Positions 22,591-30,898 of a stretch of 64,000 nt of DNA are shown here, in pieces; position 1 is the stretch's first letter; each line of letters opens with the position of its first letter. The notes beneath the pieces were generated by a model that did no database searches, was not told where the DNA came from, and worked only from the letters and a program-made list of their open reading frames with translations. The stretch comes from Propionibacteriaceae bacterium UBA5174 (GTDB lineage Bacteria; Actinomycetota; Actinomycetes; Propionibacteriales; Propionibacteriaceae): assembly GCA_002413345.1 (NCBI GenBank), contig DHWU01000034.1, forward strand, positions 1 through 64,000. The letters are read 5' to 3'. A program made the position numbers and the translations under genes.

Positions 22591-23829
22591 GTGAGCACCC
22601 CCAAAGGCCACCAGGCACGGAGCAAGACTCGGCGTCGACGAAAATTGAGCCCACAAGCTCAGTTGGCGCGGATCCTGCTCATCGGCGCGGTTGTGGTCGC
22701 GATCGGCGCCAGCGCAGCCTGGGGAGTTCCGCGCATCATGGCGCAATGGCAGTGCCGAGCAACTGACGCCGCTGCGATCGCCCCAACGAATGGCGTCCTG
22801 TTTGGCGTGAACCTCGATTGGTCTGCCGAAACCTTGGCGCAATACCAACAGAATCTTGGGCACGCTCCGGCGGTAGCCGCCCAGTTCACCACCTTCCCTT
22901 ACGACGACGAATCCTGGAGCTGGATCACCCAGGCAGCGGCTCAGACCAAAACGGCTGGCGGCGTCCTACTGCTGACACTTGAACCTGAAGATGGCCTAGA
23001 CGCGGTTGATGATCAGGCCGTGAGCCGCCTGACCAGAGATTTGCGCGCCATCAACGATCAGGGCACTCCGATCGTGTTGCGCTTTGCTCACGAAATGAAT
23101 GGTTCTTGGTATCCGTGGAGCCAACAACCAACCAAGTACATCCAGACCTTCCGCAAGATTGCCGCGGCCGTCCATCAGAACGCACCGGGGACGGCGATGC
23201 TGTGGGCGCCCAACTATGGCGGCGGCTATCCCTTTGTCGGTGGCAAATACATGGCAGTGCGCGGGACGAGTGACTTCAAACTTCTTGATACCAATCACGA
23301 CGGCGTCTTGAACATGAAGGACGACCCCTACCTGCCCTATTACCCCGGCGATGACGCCGTGGACTGGGTGGGCATGTCGCTCTATCACTGGGGCAACCAC
23401 TATCCGTGGGGAGCCAACGTCATTCCCGAAGAAGGCAAGCTCGCCGCCATGCTCACCGGCACCTATTCGGGCTCCATCGGAAACGAAACTGCCGTACCCG
23501 ACTTTTACCAGGTCTACGGCACCGAGCATCAACGCCCCGTGGCCATCACCGAGACCGCCGCGCTCTACGCCCCTGGTCACGGCGGGGCGAGCGAGTTGGC
23601 CATCAAACAGGCCTGGTGGCGTCAGGTGTTCGCCAGTGACACTCAAACCAGATTCCCGATGCTGAAGATGATCAACTGGTTCGAATGGAACAAATACGAG
23701 GTGGAGGTGCGCGGCATTGTCGACTGGCGCGCACTCGCTCCCGCCACTCAGGCTGCCTTCGTCGCAGACCTACCGTCCTGGCTGAAGTACGGCGGGGACA
23801 TCCAAGCCTGCACCTGGGGATTTAGCTGA
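22591..23829 (+). CDS. GH26-like beta-mannanase/endoglycosidase, membrane-anchored
   Basis: A 412-residue protein. I choose the GTG at 22591, 7 bp after a TAGATT; an upstream ATG at 22528 would add 21 atypical residues. A basic N-terminus and one helix (ARILLIGAVVVAIGASAAW) anchor it, with the enzyme outside. The acid/base Glu is in LRFAHEMNGSWYPW near residue 168, and the nucleophile candidate in AITETAALY near residue 320, both as in GH26. Between them lies an EF-hand-like loop (DTNHDGVLNMKDD), probably a calcium site. GH26 enzymes hydrolyse beta-1,4-mannans or mixed-linkage glucans; here a role in the cell's own envelope glycans is also possible. Confidence 0.82.
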   Translation: MSTPKGHQARSKTRRRRKLSPQAQLARILLIGAVVVAIGASAAWGVPRIMAQWQCRATDAAAIAPTNGVLFGVNLDWSAETLAQYQQNLGHAPAVAAQFTTFPYDDESWSWITQAAAQTKTAGGVLLLTLEPEDGLDAVDDQAVSRLTRDLRAINDQGTPIVLRFAHEMNGSWYPWSQQPTKYIQTFRKIAAAVHQNAPGTAMLWAPNYGGGYPFVGGKYMAVRGTSDFKLLDTNHDGVLNMKDDPYLPYYPGDDAVDWVGMSLYHWGNHYPWGANVIPEEGKLAAMLTGTYSGSIGNETAVPDFYQVYGTEHQRPVAITETAALYAPGHGGASELAIKQAWWRQVFASDTQTRFPMLKMINWFEWNKYEVEVRGIVDWRALAPATQAAFVADLPSWLKYGGDIQACTWGFS

Positions 23830-23900
23830 TCGCGGAGCGAGGTTCAGCCATCGTGGTGAAGGCAAGCCGAGGGGCAACAATCCGAGCGACGGCAGAAAGG

Positions 23901-23934
23901 CCTGCGGGCCGACGCTTTCACGCCAGCCCGCAGG
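23901..23934. terminator. Bidirectional terminator-like hairpin
   Basis: CCTGCGGGC (23901-23909) pairs with GCCCGCAGG (23926-23934) around a 16-nt loop, between the convergent glycosidase and ferritin-like genes. Confidence 0.6.
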
Positions 23935-23962
23935 ATTGATTCAGGTAGTTCAACTAGCCAAC

Positions 23963-24901
23963 TCAGAGCCGGTGAAGAGCAGCGGCGAAGGCATGAGCGT
24001 GGGCGCCCTCTTCGCGGCCGATCGTCCAGAACATCCGAGCCGCGGCCCGATCGCCCGCTGCGGCAGCTTCACGGGAGAAGGTCGGGTACATGGTCTTCGT
24101 CTCGTAAGTCTCCCCAGCAATCGCGGTCTTCAGATTGGTGCGGTTGCTACCGACTAGACCAGCCAGGACGGCTTCGCCAGCAAAGTGCTCGGTCAACTCA
24201 ACCCTGGCAGTGCCCCGGAAGAGCTTGGCGATGGCCGGATGCCCGGTCTTGGCTGCATGATCGGCGTACAGGTTGTATTTCGCCTGGGCGAAGGCCTCAC
24301 CGTGCATGGCCGCCAGCAAGTTGACTTGGGTCTGGCCCGAGCAAGCCGGGCTGCTGGCCATGATGGTCACCGGATCCACCACCTGGGGAGCTGGCACGGT
24401 GACGCTCGCATCACTCAAGGACGCCAACGCCGTCTTATAAGCGGCGGCGTGCACTGCTTCGTCCGCGGCGATTTCAGTGAACAGGTCAGCAGCCACCGTG
24501 CAGCCCTCGGCTGTTGCCTGAGCAGCAAAGCCGGGGTACATGGTGGTTGCCTCATCGGTTTCACCGGTGATGGCATCGGTCAGGTTTGCTTGGTCGCTGC
24601 CCACTAAACCGGCAACTTTGGCTTCTTCAGCGAAGTGGTCGCTGAGCTCCACCTTGGCGGTGCGGGTGAACAGGCGAGCGACCGAGGACTTGCCCGTGCG
24701 AGCAGCCTGGCCGGCGAAGGCGCTGTATTTCGCGTACGCGAACGCCTCTCCGTTCATGGCGGTCAGCGCGTTCGCTTTGGTTGAGGCGGCAACAGTTGGT
24801 TCGCCTGACGTGGGATGGCCCGAGGCCGACGCTGCTGCGACCGGGGCGACCATGACTGCGATCACACCGACCGCGGTAGCGGTGAGTCTCCATTTCAACA
24901 T
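23963..24901 (-). CDS. Exported protein with two ferritin-like (rubrerythrin-type) domains
   Basis: A 312-residue protein from the ATG at 24901 with Shine-Dalgarno GAGGAG. A signal peptide with AASASG-like cleavage at about residue 28 comes first. Two homologous four-helix domains follow (about 42-165 and 190-312), each with a GEAFAYAKY or GEAFAQAKY helix, a VEL(S/T)(D/E)HF helix, a GET-E--TMYP helix and an E-x-x-H motif (DEAVHAAAY, EEGAHAHAF). The Glu and His pattern is that of a di-iron ferritin-like site. Cytoplasmic rubrerythrins reduce peroxide; an exported tandem version is unusual. It may guard the envelope against oxidants. Confidence 0.85.
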   Translation of the reverse strand: MLKWRLTATAVGVIAVMVAPVAAASASGHPTSGEPTVAASTKANALTAMNGEAFAYAKYSAFAGQAARTGKSSVARLFTRTAKVELSDHFAEEAKVAGLVGSDQANLTDAITGETDEATTMYPGFAAQATAEGCTVAADLFTEIAADEAVHAAAYKTALASLSDASVTVPAPQVVDPVTIMASSPACSGQTQVNLLAAMHGEAFAQAKYNLYADHAAKTGHPAIAKLFRGTARVELTEHFAGEAVLAGLVGSNRTNLKTAIAGETYETKTMYPTFSREAAAAGDRAAARMFWTIGREEGAHAHAFAAALHRL

Positions 24902-25281
24902 CTGTATATCTCCTCTTGCGATGGGGTGGTTCGGCGAGGCATCTACAAACCCCCGGGACTGGCAACTTCTTCGATGCCACGCGGGTAAAACGGAGTGTCA
25001 CGTTGCGCTGCTGCCCGGGGGAAATGACTCCGCACGCCCTCGACACTACCTATTTTCAGCATTCCCGCTAGGGCCCACCGATGGCGTATTTCCGGTTGTG
25101 CGCTCAATACTGGGCTCCTGATTAGAGGATTCTCATAATCACCCCAATTCTCATGAGAGCAATTGCTGAGAATGCGAGATCGACTATTAGGGCAGCCTTT
25201 CCTTACCGGTGCAGGGAACCAGCTGGCCTCGGTCACGGTGGGCTTGCGCGAGCTGCCGCCGAAGCGCGTCGGCGGGAGAGC
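24902..25281. other. Promoter region of the ferritin-like gene
   Basis: A 380-bp gap with AT-rich stretches. It holds repeats of ATTCTCAT near 25129 and 25147, a TGATTA/TAATCA pair (about 25119-25141), the palindrome TCTCATGAGA near 25149, and the iron-box candidate at 25187-25205. No gene is evident. Confidence 0.5.
25187..25205. promoter_or_regulatory. Candidate IdeR/DtxR iron box
   Basis: TTAGGGCAGCCTTTCCTTA matches the consensus TTAGGTTAGGCTAACCTAA at 13 of 19 positions, including both outer TTAGG/CCT-A arms. It lies ~285 bp upstream of the ferritin-like gene. Confidence 0.35.
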
Positions 25282-26013
25282 TCAGCCGATCTCGGGGCGA
25301 GTGAGTCTGAACAGTCGCCAGCCCACCATCACGAACCAGGCGGGCAGCAGCAGGCCGTAGATCATGTAGGCGGCGCCGATCATCGGACGAAAGGCCTCGC
25401 TCGCGATCCCGAGGACGCCGATCACCACCCCGATGATGGCCAGCCCGTTGCCGAAACCCCCCTTGCGCATGATCGAGGACAGGACGAGAATCCCGGCCGC
25501 TGTCAGAATCCCGGCCCACGACACGGCATTGGTGGCCGCAATCAGGGCGTCCGCAGAACTCACCAAGCTCGCCCGGTGGGTGTCGGTGGCGGCAGCGGCG
25601 AAAGCGTCACTCAACACGACCAGCCCGCCATGTAGTGACTGGGGGCTACTCCCCAACGCCAAGGCGATGGTTTCCGAAGCAATCCCGAACAGGCCGCCGA
25701 TCAACGCCATGCTCTTGTTCACATTCCGCAGAGCCACCGCGACCGCCGCGAAGACCACCAGAGCCGGAACTCCTAGGCCAACAAAACACACCAGCTCCAC
25801 CAGATAAACAGCCTTGTTCGCTGCGATATAGATCAGCAGCTCACGCCCCTGCGCAGGAGGCACCGGCGCCACGAAAATCAGGGTCACCGGAAGCACCACC
25901 AACACGGCATACACCAACGCCGACACCGCTGCGGCTAGGTATAAAGGTCTCCACGAAGAATCGGAACCTGCCGAATCAAGACCTGCCACCGTCTCACCAA
26001 TTCGTTTCTCCAT
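25282..26013 (-). CDS. DUF4386-type integral membrane protein
   Basis: A 243-residue protein from the ATG at 26013, with a GTG at 26022 as the alternative. Six to seven helices follow a short cytoplasmic N-terminus (MEKRIGE). The order (VSALVYAVLVVLPVTLIF, LVCFVGLGVPALVVFAAVAV, IGGLFGIASETIALALG, and a later IIGVVIGVLGIASEAF) is the DUF4386 pattern. The family's function is unknown. Confidence 0.8.
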   Translation of the reverse strand: MEKRIGETVAGLDSAGSDSSWRPLYLAAAVSALVYAVLVVLPVTLIFVAPVPPAQGRELLIYIAANKAVYLVELVCFVGLGVPALVVFAAVAVALRNVNKSMALIGGLFGIASETIALALGSSPQSLHGGLVVLSDAFAAAATDTHRASLVSSADALIAATNAVSWAGILTAAGILVLSSIMRKGGFGNGLAIIGVVIGVLGIASEAFRPMIGAAYMIYGLLLPAWFVMVGWRLFRLTRPEIG

Positions 26014-26129
26014 AAGCGCCACAGTTGCACATTCGGCGGCAGACAGTGCCGAAACCGGGCGCCTATTCCGTGAACTCGCGTCAGATATCTCACTGCAGAT
26101 TTCGCCGGAATCGCCGGTGAGTGTTTAGA

Positions 26130-26250
26130 CCCGTTGGTGATCTGGTATCCGTCGGGGTCGGCAAAGGTGAAGGTTCGCCCGAAGGGGCCTTCCACCGGGT
26201 CGGCGGTGATCGTGGCGCCGCTGGCGAGAAGGGGGTCGAGCCGGGCCCGC
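26130..26250 (-). pseudogene. C-terminal fragment of a VOC (glyoxalase-like) gene
   Basis: The minus-strand frame reads DPLLASGATITADPVEGP, then a FxxPDGY strand (FTFADPDGYQITN), which is the C-terminal end of a vicinal-oxygen-chelate domain, normally ~120 residues long. The first ~80 residues are absent: the frame runs directly into the oxidoreductase 3' end at 26282. The frame also continues past the domain end with unrelated residues. It is a 5'-truncated relic. Confidence 0.6.
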
Positions 26251-26281
26251 CAGGAGGCGCGTGGCTACTGCGGAAATCAGC

Positions 26282-27202
26282 TCAGAGAGTGACGACCAGC
26301 TTGCCGCGCACGTGCCCGCCTTCGAGTTCGGCATAGGCGGCCACAGCCTGCTCGAACGGGTAGACCCCAGCCAGATTGACTCGGAGCTTTCCGTCCGCAA
26401 CGAGAGTGGCTAGCTCCGCTAGATCGTCATGGTCGGGACGCACCCAGACGTAGTGGCCGCCCAGAGCGGCAGCCCGGCTATCGGCAACTGAGGCCACACT
26501 GCCACCGGGAATCAGCAGCTCAGGGACGGTATCCATCGCCTGGCCGCCGACGTAATCCAAGATCACGTCGAAGCCTTCCGGTACCAGTGCCCGGGCCTGC
26601 TCAACGAGCTGCTCGCCATACAGGATCGGCTCAGCACCTAGGGATCGGACGTAGTCGTGATTCGACGCCCCGGCGGTGCCGATGACTCGAGCCCCGGCGA
26701 GCACCGCAAGCTGGGTAGCGAAAGATCCCACCCCGCCAGCAGCCGCGTGGATCAATACCGTTTGGCCAGCCTTCACGCCTGCCCGACGGACGCTCTGCAG
26801 CGCGGTCAACCCGGCCAAGGGCAGCGCAGCGGCGTCCTCGAACGAGACTGTGGCCGGTTTGTGCGCCGCGGTGCGCACCGGAACAGAGACGAGTTCGGCC
26901 AGCGTCCCGCCGCCCACGACATCCTTGCGGGCATAGGCCAACACTTCATCCCCCACGGCGTACTCGGGGGTATCCAAGCCGGTGGCGACCACCACCCCAG
27001 CCACGTCCCAGCCAGGAACCACCGGAAAGGTGGTGTCCATCAGGGCGGCCAGGTAGCCCTGGCGAACCTTGTAGTCCACCGGGTTGATGCCCGCTGCGAC
27101 AACCTTCACGACCAGCGAGTCGGGCCCGAGATGGGGGTCGGGGAGCTCGCCGAACTGAAACTTCTCCCGGCCGCCGAATGCGTCATAGAACAGTGCTTTC
27201 AC
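26282..27202 (-). CDS. NADP-dependent zinc-free alcohol dehydrogenase/quinone oxidoreductase
   Basis: A 306-residue protein from the GTG at 27202 (VKALFYDAFGG), chosen because the MDR fold starts there; a longer frame reaches 27274. The N-terminal GroES-like domain contains AGINPVDYKVRQG and PGWDVAGVV. The Rossmann domain has HAAAGGVGSFATQLA, the AxxGGVG pyridine-nucleotide fingerprint. It lacks the structural zinc cysteines, as in quinone oxidoreductases that reduce quinones or enals with NADPH. Confidence 0.9.
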   Translation of the reverse strand: MKALFYDAFGGREKFQFGELPDPHLGPDSLVVKVVAAGINPVDYKVRQGYLAALMDTTFPVVPGWDVAGVVVATGLDTPEYAVGDEVLAYARKDVVGGGTLAELVSVPVRTAAHKPATVSFEDAAALPLAGLTALQSVRRAGVKAGQTVLIHAAAGGVGSFATQLAVLAGARVIGTAGASNHDYVRSLGAEPILYGEQLVEQARALVPEGFDVILDYVGGQAMDTVPELLIPGGSVASVADSRAAALGGHYVWVRPDHDDLAELATLVADGKLRVNLAGVYPFEQAVAAYAELEGGHVRGKLVVTL

Positions 27203-27305
27203 ACTCCGAACAACCGGGGCGCAGGGTAGTCCTATTCCGGAATCGTTCAGTTGCTGGGGTGACGGACACGCCATCGGTATCGCCCTTCAAAGCCACGCCA
27301 CTTAC

Positions 27306-28226
27306 GTGAGCACCATTCAAAGCGCACTCTCGACTTCAAAGAAGCTACTGGTCGGGACGTCGGATTCACTCGATAGCGCCGCAAAACGCTACGACAAGAG
27401 TGATGACGACTCCGCAGTCACGCTCACGGACCTGTTTCGGGATCTCGACCCGACTGTCAGCACACCCGCGATCACCCCAGGGGCTGAAAAGTCAGGCAAC
27501 GGTCTAGCCGTGCCGTCGACCCTGTTGAAAGACCCGGAGTCGGCGCTATCTGATCCCACCTTCGACATTATCTGGAAGATCCTGTCCTGGCCCGACTACC
27601 TGTCACTGTCCTTCTGGGGACGCCAGATCATCAATCGCATAGTGCAGTTCATCGCGCCAGAGATAGGCGGGGGCGACATCTTCGAATACTTGAGCCAACA
27701 AATCGGCGGCGACTGGGACAAGATCGCACTGTCCGCAGATGCTTTCGAACAGCTTGGCAAGTATTACGTGGGTCTGTCTGAATGTGTCAGCGACACCAGC
27801 ATTGACCTGTTCGCCGGATGGCAGTCTGGGGCAGGTGCCGAAGCCGCTGGAGCGTTCTTCGGCGAACTGAGGAGCGCCTTCGCCGGCCAAGAATCCGTCT
27901 TTAGCGAACTGAACACCAAATACACCGATGCGGCTTGGGCGGCCTATCACGCTTGTAGCGCTCTTCTGTCTGCGCTAGACGCTGCAGTGGACGCCATAAT
28001 CGCCGCGATATCAGGTGGCGAGACTTTGGTGACCCTTCTCGCGTCGCTGGTCGACTTCGGGACGACCCTTCCGGCTGCAGTCATCGAAGCTGTGGTTACG
28101 GTCGTTGAAGCGTTTTCGGCGGCGTGGGGTTGGATGATGTTCGGGGTCTCCGGCATCGTCAGCGCTGGAGCCCTGCTCGGCGCGGCGACCACAGAGATTG
28201 AGTTCATTCCACTACCGGAGGCCTGA
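27306..28226 (+). CDS. Long WXG100-superfamily (ESX-like) protein
   Basis: A 306-residue protein from the GTG at 27306. It has an acidic N-terminal region, a Trp/Ile-rich helix around residues 95-115, then a helical hairpin around 165-230 (FAGWQSGAGAEAAGAFFGEL, then a helix with YTDAAWAAYHACSALL). The WxxG turn between two helices is the WXG100 hallmark, here within a much longer chain. The C-terminus has long hydrophobic helices (AAVIEAVVTVVEAFSAAWGW, IVSAGALLGAATTEI) that could insert in a membrane. No signal peptide, as in type VII secretion substrates. It leads a three-gene cassette with the next gene 1 bp away. No ESX core genes are in the window. Confidence 0.65.
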   Translation: MSTIQSALSTSKKLLVGTSDSLDSAAKRYDKSDDDSAVTLTDLFRDLDPTVSTPAITPGAEKSGNGLAVPSTLLKDPESALSDPTFDIIWKILSWPDYLSLSFWGRQIINRIVQFIAPEIGGGDIFEYLSQQIGGDWDKIALSADAFEQLGKYYVGLSECVSDTSIDLFAGWQSGAGAEAAGAFFGELRSAFAGQESVFSELNTKYTDAAWAAYHACSALLSALDAAVDAIIAAISGGETLVTLLASLVDFGTTLPAAVIEAVVTVVEAFSAAWGWMMFGVSGIVSAGALLGAATTEIEFIPLPEA

Positions 28227-28227
28227 C

Positions 28228-28668
28228 ATGCCTAATCCAGACATTTCACCGATTCTCGCCCAAATTGGCGGGGATGATTACCTCAAGACATTAAAGGCCC
28301 GGCTCACTGAACTTGCCGACCAGACTGATGACCCCGCCTATGCCAGCCGGCTCCGGGAAGTTGCCAATGGCACCCGGCCGCTGCGCACCCTGGCGATGGA
28401 TCCGGCTTGGAACAAACAGTTCAAAGCCGCGATGTCGGTGACTCCGGTAGTTCCCGAGCTGGATCCTGACCAACGTGCAGCGTTCGGACGCCGAGTCGAA
28501 GAACTTCGACAGCACAGTCGTGTCCCAACCAATCCGGAAGAAGCTGGCTCTTTTGTCCGCGAGGTACTGCAGCGCGCCGAACGCACCCGCCAAATCAACC
28601 GACAGGACGAACTCGCCGGCTGGGATCACATCCCCGATGAACCATCCTCCAACGCGACCGGATCCTAG
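28228..28668 (+). CDS. Hypothetical protein in the WXG cassette
   Basis: A 146-residue protein. The ATG at 28228 (MPNPDISPIL) has GGAGG 7 bp before it and follows the WXG gene's stop by 1 bp. It is soluble, charged and helical (YLKTLKARLTELADQTDDPA, AAFGRRVEELRQHSR, FVREVLQRAERTRQINRQDE). No known domain is recognised; a partner, chaperone or immunity role for the first gene is inferred only from position. The next gene starts 6 bp later. Confidence 0.75.
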   Translation: MPNPDISPILAQIGGDDYLKTLKARLTELADQTDDPAYASRLREVANGTRPLRTLAMDPAWNKQFKAAMSVTPVVPELDPDQRAAFGRRVEELRQHSRVPTNPEEAGSFVREVLQRAERTRQINRQDELAGWDHIPDEPSSNATGS

Positions 28669-28674
28669 ATAGCC

Positions 28675-29223
28675 ATGACTACATCAGACACTCTCGTCGT
28701 CGGTTTTAGTGACAAAGCCCAAGAGCAATTTCGCTCCGTCCTGCTTCCGCTGACCCGCACCAGATCGAAAGCACTCATTGCCCTGGCCGCGATTTCTACC
28801 GTCATGATCCTCCTGCCATATCTGACGGTGATGATGCTCGCCGGGTTCAGCCCGCGAAGCCTTGTCCTACTTGCTCTGCTCGTATTTCCGGCAGCAATGC
28901 TGACTCTCGCAATACGGAGGCTTCGCAAACCACCCGTCCTGACCCCACCGGCACTCACCATCACTCCAACGCAGGTGGTGTTTGAAAAACGCGAGTCTCC
29001 TGGCCTCCTTCCCATCACTCGCCCCGCAGCGGCATGGGCCCTCACCGACACCCAAGTCCAGATCATTCCGGCAAACAGACTCCTACCGGCCCGACTCGAG
29101 TTCAAGTGCACCAGCGGGCAACGCCAACGCGCTCACTCCTTTGGCATCGAGATGCTCGACACTCCAGTGGCATTGATCGTCGCGGCCGTTGAACGAACTG
29201 ATCAGCACCCACTCCAAAACTGA
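28675..29223 (+). CDS. Two-helix membrane protein, third gene of the WXG cassette
   Basis: A 182-residue protein from the ATG at 28675. Two helices (ALIALAAISTVMILLPYL and LVLLALLVFPAAMLTLAI) are followed by a ~100-residue cytoplasmic beta-rich domain (ITPTQVVFEKR, RPAAAWALTDTQVQIIP, RLEFKCTSG). The segment order resembles the protein at 45763 (AEDWELAQTSLEVSP, SLNFEAPG), suggesting paralogues. It may be the membrane-side partner of the WXG-like protein; no enzyme motif. Confidence 0.72.
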   Translation: MTTSDTLVVGFSDKAQEQFRSVLLPLTRTRSKALIALAAISTVMILLPYLTVMMLAGFSPRSLVLLALLVFPAAMLTLAIRRLRKPPVLTPPALTITPTQVVFEKRESPGLLPITRPAAAWALTDTQVQIIPANRLLPARLEFKCTSGQRQRAHSFGIEMLDTPVALIVAAVERTDQHPLQN

Positions 29224-29308
29224 TCGCAGACCGCAGGCCTTCTCGTCATGACGCAAATGAGACCGTCCCTGCCGCGACCTTCCGCACCGACCGGTATTGA
29301 CTATCGGT

Positions 29309-29794
29309 TCAGACGCTGGCGCCGGGGTGCCCCAACTGCCGCCAGGCCTCATAGACCGCAACCGCTGCAGCATTGGAGAGATTCAGCGAGCGCATTCCCG
29401 GACGCATCGGTATGCGCACCTGCGCGGTGACGCGTTCATCAGCCAACACCTCGGCGGAAAGCCCGGTGGCTTCGGGGCCGAACAACAGCACATCGCCGCT
29501 TTGGTAGGCGATGTCGGTGTAAAGCGTCTGTGCGTGAGCACTGAAGGCAAACACCCGGGCCGGAAGCAGGGCGGCGTAGGCATCGTCCAAGGAATCGTGA
29601 ATGAAGGTTGCCGCACTGTCGCGGTAGTCCAGGCCCGCGCGACGCAGTTTGGCGTCGTCCATGTCGAACCCCAAAGGACGCGCCAAATGCAACTCGGCGC
29701 CACTCACCGCGGCCAGCCGCATCGCAGCGCCGGCATTGTTGGGAATCTGCGGGGTGCAAAACAAGATGCGCAAACCAGAAGTCACGTCGGCCAT
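29309..29794 (-). CDS. trmL: tRNA (cytidine(34)-2'-O)-methyltransferase, SPOUT family
   Basis: A 161-residue protein matching TrmL in length and motifs: CTPQIPNNAGAAMRLAA near residue 15, VLLFGPEATGLSAEVL near 105, and the C-terminal SPOUT knot IPMRPGMRSLNLSNAAAVAV near 130. It uses S-adenosylmethionine to 2'-O-methylate the wobble base of certain leucine tRNAs. The gene lies 32 bp downstream of the pseudouridine-synthase gene and is probably co-transcribed, an RNA-modification pair. Confidence 0.92.
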   Translation of the reverse strand: MADVTSGLRILFCTPQIPNNAGAAMRLAAVSGAELHLARPLGFDMDDAKLRRAGLDYRDSAATFIHDSLDDAYAALLPARVFAFSAHAQTLYTDIAYQSGDVLLFGPEATGLSAEVLADERVTAQVRIPMRPGMRSLNLSNAAAVAVYEAWRQLGHPGASV

Positions 29795-29826
29795 CTTGTC
29801 ACCGCTCCCCCGGGCCGCCAGCCACG

Positions 29827-30744
29827 TCAGTCGACTTCGGGCGAGTCCAAGGCGTAACGGCTGCTGTATTCACGCGGTGTCTGATCAATCGGGTCGGTGA
29901 AGGCCAACCGGCGGGCGACCAACTGCAGCGGTGTGGTGAAGTCGTCGCCAGCCACGTCCAACACGGTTGGGTAAAGCGAATCGCCAACGATCGGCAACCC
30001 CAACCCGGACAGGTGCACCCGCAGTTGGTGGGTCTTTCCAGTGGCAGGGGTGAGGCGGTAGCGCGCGTGTTGGCCGCGAATCTCGATCAACTCGATCAGA
30101 GTCTCGGCGTTCGGCTCACCGCCGACCACTTCGGCCTGAAGGCTGCCGCGGCGCTTTTCGATGCGGTTGATCACCCGGCGCGGAAACTCCACGGAGGGGT
30201 CGTAGGGTGCCAGCGCCTCATAAGTCTTTTGCGCCTGTTGGGTCTGAAAAAGGTTGGCGTAGGCGCCGCGATCTTCTCGGCGCACCGTGAGCAATAGGAC
30301 GCCAGCGGTCAGCCGATCCAGTCGATGCGCTGGCTGAAGCTCAGGCAGCTCCAGCGATTCACGCAACCGCACCAGCACCGTTTCGCGCACGTGTACCCCG
30401 CGCGGCATCGTGGCCAAGAAGTGCGGTTTGTCGACCACCACAATGCGTTCATCGGCGTGCAGCACCTCAACCTCGAAGGGCACCGCCGCCTCAGGGGCCA
30501 GCTCGCGATGAAACCAGAGAAACGCATTCGGGCGGTAGAGCTCTGCGCCGATCCACGGGCGTCCGGCCTGATCAACGAACTCTCCCGCGCTCAACATTTC
30601 AGCAACCGGCACCTCTGGTGGCAGCCGATCGAGCAGGAAGTCGCCCATCGTCACCCAACGCGCCGCGCCGGGAACGTTGTCGGGCGTGCGCAGCCAGGCC
30701 GCGTCCAACCCAAAACGCCGAGGCAGTGGCGAACGAGGCGGCAT
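29827..30744 (-). CDS. RluA-family pseudouridine synthase
   Basis: A 305-residue protein from the ATG at 30744; a GTG directly upstream is possible. The catalytic motif HRLDRLTAGVLL lies near residue 145, with the conserved Asp; other family blocks are VVDKPHFLATMPRG and TPATGKTHQLRVHLSGLGLP. The N-terminal ~85 residues (TMGDFLLDRLP...) resemble a degenerate S4-like region. It converts uridine to pseudouridine in rRNA or tRNA; the exact target cannot be told. Confidence 0.92.
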   Translation of the reverse strand: MPPRSPLPRRFGLDAAWLRTPDNVPGAARWVTMGDFLLDRLPPEVPVAEMLSAGEFVDQAGRPWIGAELYRPNAFLWFHRELAPEAAVPFEVEVLHADERIVVVDKPHFLATMPRGVHVRETVLVRLRESLELPELQPAHRLDRLTAGVLLLTVRREDRGAYANLFQTQQAQKTYEALAPYDPSVEFPRRVINRIEKRRGSLQAEVVGGEPNAETLIELIEIRGQHARYRLTPATGKTHQLRVHLSGLGLPIVGDSLYPTVLDVAGDDFTTPLQLVARRLAFTDPIDQTPREYSSRYALDSPEVD

Positions 30745-30898
30745 CACGCCACCTGCTCAGGCTTGGAAGAGTTCACAGGCATCAGCGTACGGATCCCCTG
30801 CCTGAGCCTCCCCCAAGTGTGGATGGCCCAAGTCTTCACCCAGATTCTGAAGACCGCACGATTCAGAGTTCGGCGGCCAATCTAGGTGAACATTCGGT

